Assembly (NCBI GenBank): GCA_017632935.1
Contig: JAGBQJ010000043.1
Coordinates: forward strand, 1 to 64,000
DNA from: Bacteroidales bacterium
GTDB lineage: Bacteria > Bacteroidota > Bacteroidia > Bacteroidales > F082
DNA length: 64,000 bases
Direction of reading: 5' to 3'
Of the stretch, positions 15,315 through 24,271 are shown piece by piece; the stretch's first letter is position 1; each line of letters opens with the position of its first letter. The translations under genes and the position numbers were made by a program. The notes beneath the pieces were generated by a model. That model was given only the letters and a program-made list of their open reading frames with translations, searched no databases and was not told the origin of the DNA.

Positions 15315-16427
15315 TCATCGTTCTTCCAATGGCAACGCATACCACAACGTGTCGACCGTCTGGCCGCCCACGATGCCATAACCGCCTTCCACGTTGGTAT
15401 AGGTCTGTATGGGTTCGGCAAAGAATGAGATGATTTCTTCACCCTGGTCGCAGGTGTTCAGGTAATAGTAATATTCCTTGTTCAGGTGCTGCAATCGGAT
15501 GGGCAGTTGGAAGAAATCTGGGTCGTATTCATCCTCGTTCACGGTAATATGTAGTTGCAACTTGAACCTAAGCTGGTACGATCGGCCATCGAAAAGCATG
15601 TCGGTGAACACGCCCTCGGGTTTTGTCTCGAGGTCGCTGAAGTCGACGATATCATTGTCAGGCATTGCCGATCCAAAGACAGGGTCGTCGTAATCAAAAT
15701 TACAAACATAGTGGTTTTCCGCTATATCTCTCTTGCTTCTTTGGATATGGATTTTGAAGTAGTCGACTTGTCCGGGATTGGGGTCGGTGATGTTGAGGGT
15801 CAGATTCACATTCGCTGAAATATACAACAGGCTGTCCATCACTATTGTATCATCATAGATGTAGTTATAAAAAGAGTTCCATTTTGTCACCTCCGACTCA
15901 AGTTGAATAACCACGTCATTGGGCAAGGGACTCGTGGTGGCTTCCACGTCGTCGAAGCCGTTGGCCGAAGCGGTGATTTTGATGACGTCGCCAGCAACGG
16001 GGCAATAGTCATGGGTGTAGACCTTTTGTACACGGCCCATGTTGGATTCGTTGGGATTCCAAATCTCGTAGCTGACCACGGTGTCATAGCGTAGCGTCAT
16101 CTCGCCAAGAGATTCGCCGTTCACGTAGAGCATGGCCACGAGGTCGTCGGGGGCTTCCGTGTCGGCTTCGTTGTCAAGGAAGAAAAAGCTCTTGCTGATA
16201 CTAGCCTTAATGGGCTGCCCAGGCTCCAATAGGCTGTTGATGACCAGCTTCGGGTCGGTCTGCTCGCCGTTGAATTCGATTTCCTTCTCGCAGGAAGCGA
16301 GGAACAGGGTTGTCATCGCGAGGAACGAAGCGATCCAGACCAGATGCTTTTTTCTCTGGATTGCTTCGCTTTGCTCGCAATGATGCAAAGCGTCCGTATA
16401 ATTACTATGTTTTGTTTTCTGTGCCAT
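15315..16427 (-). CDS. DUF4249 outer-membrane lipoprotein, partner of the TonB receptor
   Basis: A 370-residue lipoprotein of the DUF4249 family (CEKEIEF, then DPKLVINSLLEPGQPIKASI, a beta-rich body and ...DTLWYALPL at the end). Such proteins sit beside TonB-dependent receptors and are thought to help them at the cell surface. It begins 5 bases after the receptor gene. The N-terminus is odd: residues 15-39, including most of the hydrophobic core of the signal peptide, are encoded by a dispersed palindromic repeat (16312-16385). The lipobox is LFLASC (Cys 46). No other in-frame ATG leaves a usable signal, so the repeat appears to be a working part of it. Confidence 0.85.
   Translation of the reverse strand: MAQKTKHSNYTDALHHCEQSEAIQRKKHLVWIASFLAMTTLFLASCEKEIEFNGEQTDPKLVINSLLEPGQPIKASISKSFFFLDNEADTEAPDDLVAMLYVNGESLGEMTLRYDTVVSYEIWNPNESNMGRVQKVYTHDYCPVAGDVIKITASANGFDDVEATTSPLPNDVVIQLESEVTKWNSFYNYIYDDTIVMDSLLYISANVNLTLNITDPNPGQVDYFKIHIQRSKRDIAENHYVCNFDYDDPVFGSAMPDNDIVDFSDLETKPEGVFTDMLFDGRSYQLRFKLQLHITVNEDEYDPDFFQLPIRLQHLNKEYYYYLNTCDQGEEIISFFAEPIQTYTNVEGGYGIVGGQTVDTLWYALPLEER
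16312..16385. repeat. Palindromic repeat (GTCATTGCGAGG type) inside a signal peptide
   Basis: Arms GTCATCGCGAGGAACGAAGC and, after a spacer, GATTGCTTCGC..GCTCGCAATGATG. The same element stands at 39966-40043. On the minus strand it is read in frame as part of the DUF4249 lipoprotein's signal peptide (CEQSEAIQ..LVWIASFLAMT). Confidence 0.8.
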
Positions 16428-16432
16428 GTGAT

Positions 16433-18856
16433 TTAGAATTTATAACTATAACTCACCGAAGGAATAATCGGGAAGAGACTCGCCTGCATTAGCACTTTCT
16501 TCTCCGTTTGCGTGGCATCATCCCATCTGTAATCGGTGTAGACGAGGAAAGGATTGTTGTGGTTGTATGCGTTGTAGACGCTGATGTTCCAGGTGCGGAC
16601 ACCGTATTTCTTCTGTTTATTGAAATTCATGCCCACGTCCAAGCGGTGGTAGTTGCCCAAACGGAAGTTGTTGCGTTCCAAGGCGTTGATGGCAGGGAGA
16701 TTGCCAGCCTCATTGATCAGGCCTTCATATATCTGTGTGCCGAGCGTGCCGCAGTTGCCGCTGCTGAATACCCAGGTGCCGCTGAGGTCGAAACGCTCGC
16801 TGAACTTGTGTTGCACCGTGATACTGAGGTCGTGACGGCGGTCGTATTTGGCAGGAAATACCTTGCCTTGGTTGATGACTTGACCCTCGCGGTCGAACTG
16901 ACGTTTGGCATGCGCCCAGGTATAACCCACCCATCCCGTGGTCTTGCCAAACGAGCGCTGCACGAGAAACTCCACGCCGTAAGCCCAGCCCTTGCCCATG
17001 CAGACTTTCTGGTCCCAACGATCCGAAGAGCCGAAAAATGAGGCGCCATCCTTGTATTCCAAAAGGTTGTCCATCGACTTGTAGTAACCCTCCACAGAGA
17101 TGTCGAACAAGCGAGGCAATTCGTAGAAAGCGCCCAACGACACCTGATGGGCGTTCATCGGGACGATGTTGGCCGTGACAGGCACCCAGAGGTCGGTGGG
17201 CAGGCTGAGGCTGCTGTTGGAGAGCAGGTGGACGTATTGCGTCATGTAGGCATAGCCCGCCTTGAGCGATAGGTTGGAGGCCAGCATCACGCTGGTGCTG
17301 AGGCGTGGCTGTAGGCTTTGGTAGGTCTTGCCTTCGACGGTGAAGGTGGAGTAATGCAAGCCTGCATTTACGCGGAAGATGTCGCCGAAGGTCATGTTGT
17401 CCTCGGCATAGAGGGCGGTCTCATGGGCAAATACCTTGGGCGAGCCTGCGGTGGTGTCGACGTCGATGTCGTTGCCCGCGATGATTTTCATCGACTGCAC
17501 CTCGGGGCGGAACATGTGATAAGTGTAGTTGCCGCCGAAGCGGATCTCATGGTTCGGCAGGGGCGTGTAGTCGAAGTCGACTTTGGCGGTCAGGTCGTTG
17601 ATGCCAGACTTGTAGGCCAGACTATACTCGTTTTTGTAAGAGACATCTTGGCCGTGATATTGACCCACGATATCCTCCTCCGTGATGCCCATGCCGAGGT
17701 CGTGGCGGTATTGCGTGTAGTTGACCGAAGCATCCATGAAGAGCTGTTGCGAAATGACATGGTTCCATCGCAGGGCAGCCACCTTATTGCCCCATTTCCA
17801 GTCCATGTTGATGTAGTTCTGGTAGGTGACTTCGCCCATGGTATAGTCCCTGTTTTTCACCCCAAAGTAGATGGCGTCGTCGCCCGAGTAGAAACTCAGG
17901 TAGAGGCGGTCTTTGTCGGAGATCTTCCAGTTAAGTTTGCCGTTGAAGTCGTAGAAATAATAGCCGGCGTTCAGCTTGTTGACTTCCTCCAGTTGCGACT
18001 TGGCAATCCAGAGGGCGGGTTTCAACAGCAGGTCGCTGTAGGTGCGGCGGAAGGAAAGGTTAAACGAGAGTTTGTCTTTTACGACGGGGCCTTCCAGGTT
18101 GACCTTCGACGAAATCAGGCCTACGCTGACGTTGCCGTGGTATTTCTGCATATCGCCTTCCTTCATGCGGATATCGACCACCGACGAGAGCCTGCCCCCG
18201 AAATGCGCTGGGAAGCTGCCTTTATATAAGGTGACGTTCTTGAGGGCGTCGGGGTTGAAGACGGAGAAGAAGCCCATCGCATGGTTGACGTTGTAGACGG
18301 GTACGCCATCAAGGAGCAGCAGGTTCTCATCGGGACCGCCGCCTCGCACGTACATGCCCGCCGAGCCTTCCGAGCCGTTCTGCACGCCAGGCAGCAGCTG
18401 TATGGCTTTCAGCACGTCGGCTTCGCCGAACAAGGTTGGGATGCTCTTGATCTGCTTCACGGGCAGCTCCACCACACTCATCTGCGGGCTACGGGCGCTC
18501 ACTGTGGCACGGGTGCCTTCCACCACCACCTCGTCCAAGGTCGTATTGGTCTCCAGCATGAAGTTGAGGTTGAGGTTTTCCTTTAGGTCAAGGGGTTTGT
18601 TTTGTTGCGTGTAACCCACATACGAGACTTGCAGCTCTACTGCGCCTTGGTCTAAAGTCAAGGTGTAGAAGCCGTAACTATTTGTTACACAGCCTTTCCC
18701 TGAGGTCTTGTCAACAATGGTAGCCCCAATGAGGGTCTCCTTGCTGGCCGCGTCCATCACATAACCGCTGATGGTGCGTTTTTGGGCAAAGGTTGGCAAA
18801 CAAGCCAATAAAAAACCGATGGCAATCAACCATCGGCTTAAGTGATATTGTTTCAT
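16433..18856 (-). CDS. TonB-dependent outer-membrane receptor with CarboxypepD_reg-like domain
   Basis: An 807-residue receptor. It starts with a signal peptide (ACLPTFAQ), then a carboxypeptidase-regulatory-like domain (about 26-110, ISGYVMDAASKETLIGATI), a plug domain (about 130-240, with YVRGGGPDENLLLLDGVPVY) and a C-terminal beta-barrel ending in SYSYKF with terminal Phe. It imports a ligand across the outer membrane using TonB energy. It is shorter than SusC-type glycan receptors and is followed by DUF4249 rather than SusD, a pairing not tied to polysaccharides; the substrate is unknown. It is the third gene of an operon that also has a barrel protein and an S41 protease. Confidence 0.93.
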   Translation of the reverse strand: MKQYHLSRWLIAIGFLLACLPTFAQKRTISGYVMDAASKETLIGATIVDKTSGKGCVTNSYGFYTLTLDQGAVELQVSYVGYTQQNKPLDLKENLNLNFMLETNTTLDEVVVEGTRATVSARSPQMSVVELPVKQIKSIPTLFGEADVLKAIQLLPGVQNGSEGSAGMYVRGGGPDENLLLLDGVPVYNVNHAMGFFSVFNPDALKNVTLYKGSFPAHFGGRLSSVVDIRMKEGDMQKYHGNVSVGLISSKVNLEGPVVKDKLSFNLSFRRTYSDLLLKPALWIAKSQLEEVNKLNAGYYFYDFNGKLNWKISDKDRLYLSFYSGDDAIYFGVKNRDYTMGEVTYQNYINMDWKWGNKVAALRWNHVISQQLFMDASVNYTQYRHDLGMGITEEDIVGQYHGQDVSYKNEYSLAYKSGINDLTAKVDFDYTPLPNHEIRFGGNYTYHMFRPEVQSMKIIAGNDIDVDTTAGSPKVFAHETALYAEDNMTFGDIFRVNAGLHYSTFTVEGKTYQSLQPRLSTSVMLASNLSLKAGYAYMTQYVHLLSNSSLSLPTDLWVPVTANIVPMNAHQVSLGAFYELPRLFDISVEGYYKSMDNLLEYKDGASFFGSSDRWDQKVCMGKGWAYGVEFLVQRSFGKTTGWVGYTWAHAKRQFDREGQVINQGKVFPAKYDRRHDLSITVQHKFSERFDLSGTWVFSSGNCGTLGTQIYEGLINEAGNLPAINALERNNFRLGNYHRLDVGMNFNKQKKYGVRTWNISVYNAYNHNNPFLVYTDYRWDDATQTEKKVLMQASLFPIIPSVSYSYKF

Positions 18857-18908
18857 TACTTTTGCAATATGATGATTGTTTCAATCGTTGAACGCATAAG
18901 TCCCCGAA

Positions 18909-19946
18909 TTATTGCATAATCCAGTCGGCAGCCGTTTCAATCACGTTGTCGATGCCTTGGGCGGTAGCGGCGGGGTCGAGGATGACGCGTACATCGGGCG
19001 GCACACCGTTCTCGTAGTTACCGCCATCAATGGCGATGGTGCGGCTGGTGCTGAAACGATAGGTCCAGCCATTGGGCAAGGTACCGCCGTTGGGCAGGCC
19101 CATGCCACCACCCGTGTAGTCGCCAAAGAGTTTGATGTTGTCGTAGCCTTGTGTGCAGACTGAGAAAAACGAAGTGGAGCTATAGGAACCACGATCAATG
19201 AGCACCGCCACGGGCTTGGTATAGGCGTTGCCCTTGCCCAAGATGCAACTGTCGGCGGCATACACCTCCTGATAGTCGGTGAATTCGTCATGACCTGGGC
19301 CTTTCTTCACCTGGGTCTTATAAAGCAGTTGCTTGTGGTTGTCGAAGATGCTGAGCAGATTAGCCACATTGGTGATGGCACCGCCGCCGTTTTGGCGCAT
19401 GTCGATGATCATGCCGTTGCAATCCTCATAACGTTCCACCAAATACTTCAAGGTCGCCTCGTCGACCTCGTTCATGAACGAAGAATAGCGAAGATAGGTC
19501 ACCTTGCCGTCGCGGATGGTGTTGTGGGCGAAACTGCCTGTGGTGTGGTAGTCCACCGTCAGGTAGTTGAGGACAACGACGTCCGTATTGATGTTCTTCT
19601 CAGCGTACATTTTGTAATAAATAGAATCGTTCTTCGACTGGTCGAAGTCGGAGAATAGGTTGGTGTGACCGTCGCGCAACGTGTTGAGCATAGCGGCGCA
19701 TACTTGGAACAGTTCTTCATCGCTCATGTCGTCGTTCACCATGGGGCGATACACTTCGCGCACCGAGTCCCAGTCGATGCCTTTGATGTCGAAAAAGGAG
19801 TAGTTTTGATCCACTTGGTTCCAGAGGTAGTCAAACACGTTAACGGGATTCGAGGGTTCGTCTTGTTCCATTAAGGCGCGCTCGCACGAAGCGAAGGCGA
19901 AGACCGATGCCAAAAGGCTAATAATGATGATATGATGCTTTTTCAT
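18909..19946 (-). CDS. S41 family peptidase lipoprotein
   Basis: A 345-residue lipoprotein (MKKHHIIIISLLASVFAFASC, lipobox Cys 21) with the C-terminal-processing-peptidase fold: MIIDMRQNGGGA, then VLIDRGSYSSTSFF where the nucleophilic Ser is expected, then FGDYTGGGMGLP. In CtpA-type enzymes the last block holds the catalytic Lys (GKG); here it reads GGG, as in a Bacteroidetes subgroup. Whether it cleaves peptides is therefore open. An ATG at 19958 overlaps the upstream gene; the ATG at 19946 starts a proper signal. Placed between a barrel and a TonB receptor, it may process a ligand or the receptor itself (inference). Confidence 0.85.
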   Translation of the reverse strand: MKKHHIIIISLLASVFAFASCERALMEQDEPSNPVNVFDYLWNQVDQNYSFFDIKGIDWDSVREVYRPMVNDDMSDEELFQVCAAMLNTLRDGHTNLFSDFDQSKNDSIYYKMYAEKNINTDVVVLNYLTVDYHTTGSFAHNTIRDGKVTYLRYSSFMNEVDEATLKYLVERYEDCNGMIIDMRQNGGGAITNVANLLSIFDNHKQLLYKTQVKKGPGHDEFTDYQEVYAADSCILGKGNAYTKPVAVLIDRGSYSSTSFFSVCTQGYDNIKLFGDYTGGGMGLPNGGTLPNGWTYRFSTSRTIAIDGGNYENGVPPDVRVILDPAATAQGIDNVIETAADWIMQ

Positions 19947-19954
19947 GATGGTAA

Positions 19955-20803
19955 TCAATTGAGTCTGAACATAAAGGAAAGGTTAAAGGAATGGATGGCG
20001 TTATCGTAGCGATAAGTGCCTTTCTTGCCCGTGGTGAGGTAGTCCCAGCGGTAGGTCAGGCCAATGCGGTTGCCGTTGAGCAGGTTGAGGTAAAGCCCCA
20101 AGTCCGTATTGACGCCAGGGAAGAATTTGCCGAAGGTCTCCTTGGTGCCAAACAAGGTCTCCATGAGCTCCTGGTTGATGGCAGGGTCACCCACGTAGGC
20201 AAAACCCGGGCGATTGGCAACACCATATAAAGGCATGTTCAACTTAAAATAGGTGGTCAGCCAGGGGTGGTTCTTGCTTTTGTTGAAAGCAAAATCGTAT
20301 TGCAACAAGCCTGTTGCACCAAGGTCTCCGAAAATGGAAATGGTAGTGGCGGCATTTTGCAACGACGGTATGTTCTTTATGTCGGCGAAACCACCTAAAG
20401 TGGCGCCAGCCCAAAGGTGCAGGCGGTTGCTCTTGTTGTCGTAGGCACGATAAAGGAATTCCGTTGAGAAATCAAAGTCCCGTGCGGTGCCGGCAGGGTC
20501 AATAAAGGTGTTGTTGATCATTCTGAAAGCCGGTCGGATATGGCATCGACCCCATTCGATGTTGAGGCCCAAGTCATAGTTTCTGCCCGTTCCAAGATAC
20601 TTGAACGGAATGGTGCTAACATCGTAGCAATCAGCATAATTAGTTCCTACCGAAAGATCGAGCCAAAGGGGAACGCTAGCCTGTTGTGGGCTATAGGTCA
20701 GGGGTACCATAGGTTTTTCACCGTTGGTATTTGAGGGTGTCTGGGCCATGCCATGGGCGGCTAACAACAATGCACCCGCTAATAATAAAGATTTGAATTT
20801 CAT
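19955..20803 (-). CDS. Outer-membrane beta-barrel protein of unknown function
   Basis: A 282-residue protein with signal peptide MKFKSLLLAGALLLAAHGMAQ, followed by alternating amphipathic segments typical of an outer-membrane barrel and a C-terminus ending FMFRLN, close to the aromatic signal used by BAM. It resembles the short OMP_b-brl-like proteins of Bacteroidetes; no enzyme motif is seen. First gene of the barrel-S41-receptor-DUF4249 operon, 8 bases before the next gene. Role unknown. Confidence 0.75.
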   Translation of the reverse strand: MKFKSLLLAGALLLAAHGMAQTPSNTNGEKPMVPLTYSPQQASVPLWLDLSVGTNYADCYDVSTIPFKYLGTGRNYDLGLNIEWGRCHIRPAFRMINNTFIDPAGTARDFDFSTEFLYRAYDNKSNRLHLWAGATLGGFADIKNIPSLQNAATTISIFGDLGATGLLQYDFAFNKSKNHPWLTTYFKLNMPLYGVANRPGFAYVGDPAINQELMETLFGTKETFGKFFPGVNTDLGLYLNLLNGNRIGLTYRWDYLTTGKKGTYRYDNAIHSFNLSFMFRLN

Positions 20804-20841
20804 ACAATTAAAGTAATTTGAATTGAGATAAAATATGGCGG

Positions 20842-20849
20842 CAAAGATA
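20842..20849 (-). promoter_or_regulatory. -7 box for the barrel/S41/TonB-receptor operon
   Basis: The minus strand reads TATCTTTG, 38 bases before the ATG at 20803. Confidence 0.6.
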
Positions 20850-20890
20850 CGATTTATCTTCGTAGTTTTTCCGCATTGCGAAATGTTTTG

Positions 20891-20898
20891 TATTTTTG
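20891..20898 (+). promoter_or_regulatory. -7 box for metG
   Basis: TATTTTTG, 26 bases before the ATG at 20925; divergent from the operon promoter at 20842. Confidence 0.6.
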
Positions 20899-20924
20899 CA
20901 CCCGTTTTTCAAATACATAACACT

Positions 20925-22985
20925 ATGGAATCAACGAACAAACACTTCAAGCGTTACACAGTAACCACGGCCTTGCCTTACGCCAACGGCCCTGTCCACA
21001 TCGGTCACCTTGCCGGCGTCTACATCCCCGCCGACACCTATGTCCGCTATCTGCGAATGCGTGGTGAGGAAGTGCTGTTTGTCGGTGGTTCCGACGAGCA
21101 TGGCGTGCCGATTACCATCAAAGCCGAGAAGGAAGGCTGCACACCTCAGGACATCGTGGACCGTTACCACGAGATCATCAAGAAGTCGTTCGAGGAGTTA
21201 GGCATCAGCTATGATATCTACTCACGTACCACTTCGAAGATGCACCGTGCCACGGCTCAAGAGTTCTTCAAGAAACTCTACGACGAAGGAAAGTTCATCG
21301 AGAAGGAGACCGAGCAATACTTCGATCCTGAACGACAGAAGTTCCTTTCCGACAGATATATCGTGGGTACCTGCCCGAAATGCGGTGCCGAAGGCGCCTA
21401 CGGCGACCAATGCGAGAAATGCGGTTCTTCCTTGAGCCCCGATGAACTCATCAACCCGCACTCGCAACTCAGCGGCGCGGCCTTGGTGAAGAAGCCGACC
21501 AAGCACTGGTATCTGCCTCTCGACCAATATGAATCTTGGCTTCGCGAGTGGATCCTCGAAGGCCATAAGGAATGGAAGTCCAACGTCTATGGTCAGGTGA
21601 AGAGCTGGCTCGATGGTGGCTTGCAACCCCGTGCCGTCACCCGTGACCTCGACTGGGGCGTCCCTGTCCCGATTGAAGGTGCCGACGGTAAGGTGCTCTA
21701 TGTGTGGTTTGATGCCCCCATCGGCTATATCTCCAACACCAAGGAGATTTGCGAACAACGCGGTGAAGACTGGGAGAAGTGGTGGAAAGACCCCGAGACC
21801 AAGCTGGTGCACTTCATCGGCAAGGACAACATCGTGTTCCACTGCATCATCTTCCCCTGCATGATGAAGGCCTACGGCGACTACATTATGCCCGAGAATG
21901 TGCCCGCTAATGAGTTCCTCAACCTCGAGAACGACAAGATCTCGACTTCGCGCAACTGGGCCGTTTGGCTGCATGAATACTTGCAGGAGTTCCCCGGCAA
22001 ACAGGATGTGTTGCGTTATGTGCTCACCGCCAACGCACCCGAGACCAAGGACAACAACTTCACTTGGAAGGATTACCAAGACCGCAACAACAACGAGTTG
22101 TTGGCCATCTTCGGTAATTTCGTCAACCGCACCCTCGTGCTGACGCATAAATACTATGAAGGTGCTGTGCCGGCTTTGGTAGGTATGAACGATACCGACC
22201 AGGCTGTCATCTCCGAAATGAACGGCTATGCGGCCAAGATTGGTCATTTGATTGAGACTTACAAGTTCCGCGAAGCCCTCAACGAGCTGATGAACTTGGC
22301 TCGTCTTGGCAACAAATACCTCACCGACAATGAGCCTTGGAAGCAAATCAAGACCGACCCTGAGCGTGTGAAGACCGTGATGGCCGTGTCGTTGCAGATT
22401 GTGGCACATCTCGCCATCCTGAGCGAGCCCTTCCTGCCTTTCAGCGCGAAGAAGCTGCAAGCGATGATCGGATTCAAAGTCAATAGCTGGAACGATGCCG
22501 AGAACACCGTTCTGCTGCCCGAAGGCCATGTGATAGGTCAGCCCGAGCTGCTGTTCGAGAAGGTCGAAGACAGCGTGGTGGCTGCCCAACTGCAGAAGTT
22601 GGAAGACACCAAGAAGGCCAACCAGCTCAACGCATGGAAGCCCGCCGAGGTGAAGCCCGTGGTCAGCTTCGATGACTACATGAAGGTGGATGTCCGTGTG
22701 GGTACCATCCTCGAGTGCCAGAAGGTGCCGAAGGCCGACAAGCTGTTGCAGTTCCTCATCGACGACGGTATGGAGAAACGTACCATCGTCAGTGGCATCG
22801 CCAAATACTACACGGAGCCCGAGAAGCTGGTGGGCAAGCAGGTGTGCTTTGTCGCCAACTTCGAACCGCGCAAGCTCAAGGGCGTGGTCAGCGAGGGCAT
22901 GATCCTCTCCGCCGAGGACAAGGACGGCCGCCTCGTGCTGTTGACGCCTAGCGATGTGGTCGCGCCGGGTTGCAGCGTGGGATAA
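20925..22985 (+). CDS. metG: Methionyl-tRNA synthetase with fused tRNA-binding domain
   Basis: A 686-residue class I synthetase that charges tRNA-Met. Motifs: HIGH (25-28), a zinc knuckle [19 protein letters not shown] (about 147-165), the KMSKS-equivalent DKISTSR, and a C-terminal EMAP/Arc1p-like tRNA-binding domain (about 580-686, [20 protein letters not shown] to [15 protein letters not shown]). The long form with the fused binding domain is normal in Bacteroidetes. The ATG at 20925 begins [20 protein letters not shown]; the ATG at 20835 lies upstream of the promoter and is rejected. Single-gene unit, convergent with rodA. Confidence 0.97.
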   Translation: MESTNKHFKRYTVTTALPYANGPVHIGHLAGVYIPADTYVRYLRMRGEEVLFVGGSDEHGVPITIKAEKEGCTPQDIVDRYHEIIKKSFEELGISYDIYSRTTSKMHRATAQEFFKKLYDEGKFIEKETEQYFDPERQKFLSDRYIVGTCPKCGAEGAYGDQCEKCGSSLSPDELINPHSQLSGAALVKKPTKHWYLPLDQYESWLREWILEGHKEWKSNVYGQVKSWLDGGLQPRAVTRDLDWGVPVPIEGADGKVLYVWFDAPIGYISNTKEICEQRGEDWEKWWKDPETKLVHFIGKDNIVFHCIIFPCMMKAYGDYIMPENVPANEFLNLENDKISTSRNWAVWLHEYLQEFPGKQDVLRYVLTANAPETKDNNFTWKDYQDRNNNELLAIFGNFVNRTLVLTHKYYEGAVPALVGMNDTDQAVISEMNGYAAKIGHLIETYKFREALNELMNLARLGNKYLTDNEPWKQIKTDPERVKTVMAVSLQIVAHLAILSEPFLPFSAKKLQAMIGFKVNSWNDAENTVLLPEGHVIGQPELLFEKVEDSVVAAQLQKLEDTKKANQLNAWKPAEVKPVVSFDDYMKVDVRVGTILECQKVPKADKLLQFLIDDGMEKRTIVSGIAKYYTEPEKLVGKQVCFVANFEPRKLKGVVSEGMILSAEDKDGRLVLLTPSDVVAPGCSVG

Positions 22986-22999
22986 ACTTTTTCTGGATT

Positions 23000-24271
23000 T
23001 TATAGGATATTCAACCGGTTGGCATCCTGCTTCACGAAGATGGCTAGCATCATAGTGAAGGCCAGCATGCTCGACCCACCGTAGCTCAAGAAGGGCAGGG
23101 GGATGCCAATGACGGGCACCAAGCCGATGGCCATACCGATGTTGATGGCCACGTGGACGAAGAGTATGCCCGCGATGCCATAGCCATACACGCGGCTGAA
23201 GGTGGATCGTTGTCGCTCAGCCATTAGGATGATCTTCACCAACAACGCCACATAAAGCAACACCACAAGGGCAGTGCCTAAGAAGCCTCCTTCTTCGCCC
23301 ACGGTGCAGAAGATGAAGTCGGTGTGCTGTTCGGGGACGAAGTCATACTTGGTCTGCGTGCCTTGCAGGAAGCCTTTGCCAGAGAAACCACCTGAGCCAA
23401 TGGCAATCTTTGACTGGTGCACGTTATAGCCCACGCCTTGCGGGTCGTCAAGTTGGCCGAGCAAAACCAAGATACGGTTGCGCTGGTGTTCTTGCAGTAC
23501 CTTGTTGAAGGCATAGTCGACCGAGAAGACAAACACAAACATACAAGCGAAGATGGCTAACATTTTGACGATGCCTTTCTTCTTGGTAATCAAGTAGTAA
23601 GTCAGGGTGAGGACAAGCAGGCTGCCCAAGATGATGTACATGACAGTTTGGCTCCATACTAGAGTAAGGACAAACAGTAGTATGGCGGTCACGCCACCTA
23701 CCATTACCAAACCTGTGCCTGGGAAACCCTCGCGGTAGAGCACGAAGATGAAGGACACGAACACGATGGCCGAGCCTGTGTCGTTTTGGAGCAGCACGAG
23801 TGCCATGGGGGCGAGCACAAGTAAGGCGGCAACAATCTGGTTTTTACGCTTTTGCAAATCGACATCCAAGCGGCCGAGATAGCCTGCTAAAGCCAATGCC
23901 GTAGCCATCTTGGCGAACTCAGAAGGCTGAAACTTGACGCCCGCTCCGAGGTCAATCCACGAAGTGGCGCCTTTGGTGGCTTTGCCGTATACTAGCACGA
24001 CGAACAGACTGGCCAGGAAAAAGAAATAGATCCATAGCGAGAAGGCGTTGAAGAACTTTGCATCGACCAAGAGGATGACGAAACCAATCAGCAGGGAGGC
24101 GCCAATCCAGATGAGTTGTTTGCCGTACACTTGCGTCACGTCGAAGATGCTGGGGTGCGTCTCGTCGTATTTGGCCGAGAATATGCTGAACCAGCCGATG
24201 ACCACCAACGCCAAGTAGAGGAGCACGGTCACCCAGTCGATTTTTCCTATGATGCTGTTCCTTTCGTTCAT
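23000..24271 (-). CDS. rodA: Rod-shape peptidoglycan polymerase RodA
   Basis: A 423-residue SEDS family inner-membrane protein, about ten membrane spans. It polymerises lipid II glycan strands during side-wall growth with its partner PBP2. Signature segments: KGATSWIDLGAGVKFQPSEF, LLQNDTGSAIVF and YDFVPEQHTDFIFCTVGEEG. The start overlaps the stop of the PBP2 gene by 4 bases (ATGA), so the two subunits of the complex are made together. The order mreC-mreD-mrdA-rodA is usual in this phylum, but mre genes are not present here; gldH is upstream on the other strand instead. Confidence 0.95.
   Translation of the reverse strand: MNERNSIIGKIDWVTVLLYLALVVIGWFSIFSAKYDETHPSIFDVTQVYGKQLIWIGASLLIGFVILLVDAKFFNAFSLWIYFFFLASLFVVLVYGKATKGATSWIDLGAGVKFQPSEFAKMATALALAGYLGRLDVDLQKRKNQIVAALLVLAPMALVLLQNDTGSAIVFVSFIFVLYREGFPGTGLVMVGGVTAILLFVLTLVWSQTVMYIILGSLLVLTLTYYLITKKKGIVKMLAIFACMFVFVFSVDYAFNKVLQEHQRNRILVLLGQLDDPQGVGYNVHQSKIAIGSGGFSGKGFLQGTQTKYDFVPEQHTDFIFCTVGEEGGFLGTALVVLLYVALLVKIILMAERQRSTFSRVYGYGIAGILFVHVAINIGMAIGLVPVIGIPLPFLSYGGSSMLAFTMMLAIFVKQDANRLNIL

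Noticed and set aside
17318..18229. A 303-codon open frame opposite the TonB receptor gene
   Set aside because: Antisense shadow of a well-supported receptor gene, no start signal.
18857..18864. TACTTTTG on the plus strand between the TonB receptor and S41 genes
   Set aside because: It points against the operon and into the S41 gene's antisense strand; no plus-strand gene follows.
21222..22589. A 455-codon open frame on the minus strand opposite metG
   Set aside because: It lies wholly within metG, which has all catalytic motifs; the antisense frame has no promoter, signal or recognisable motif and results from codon bias.
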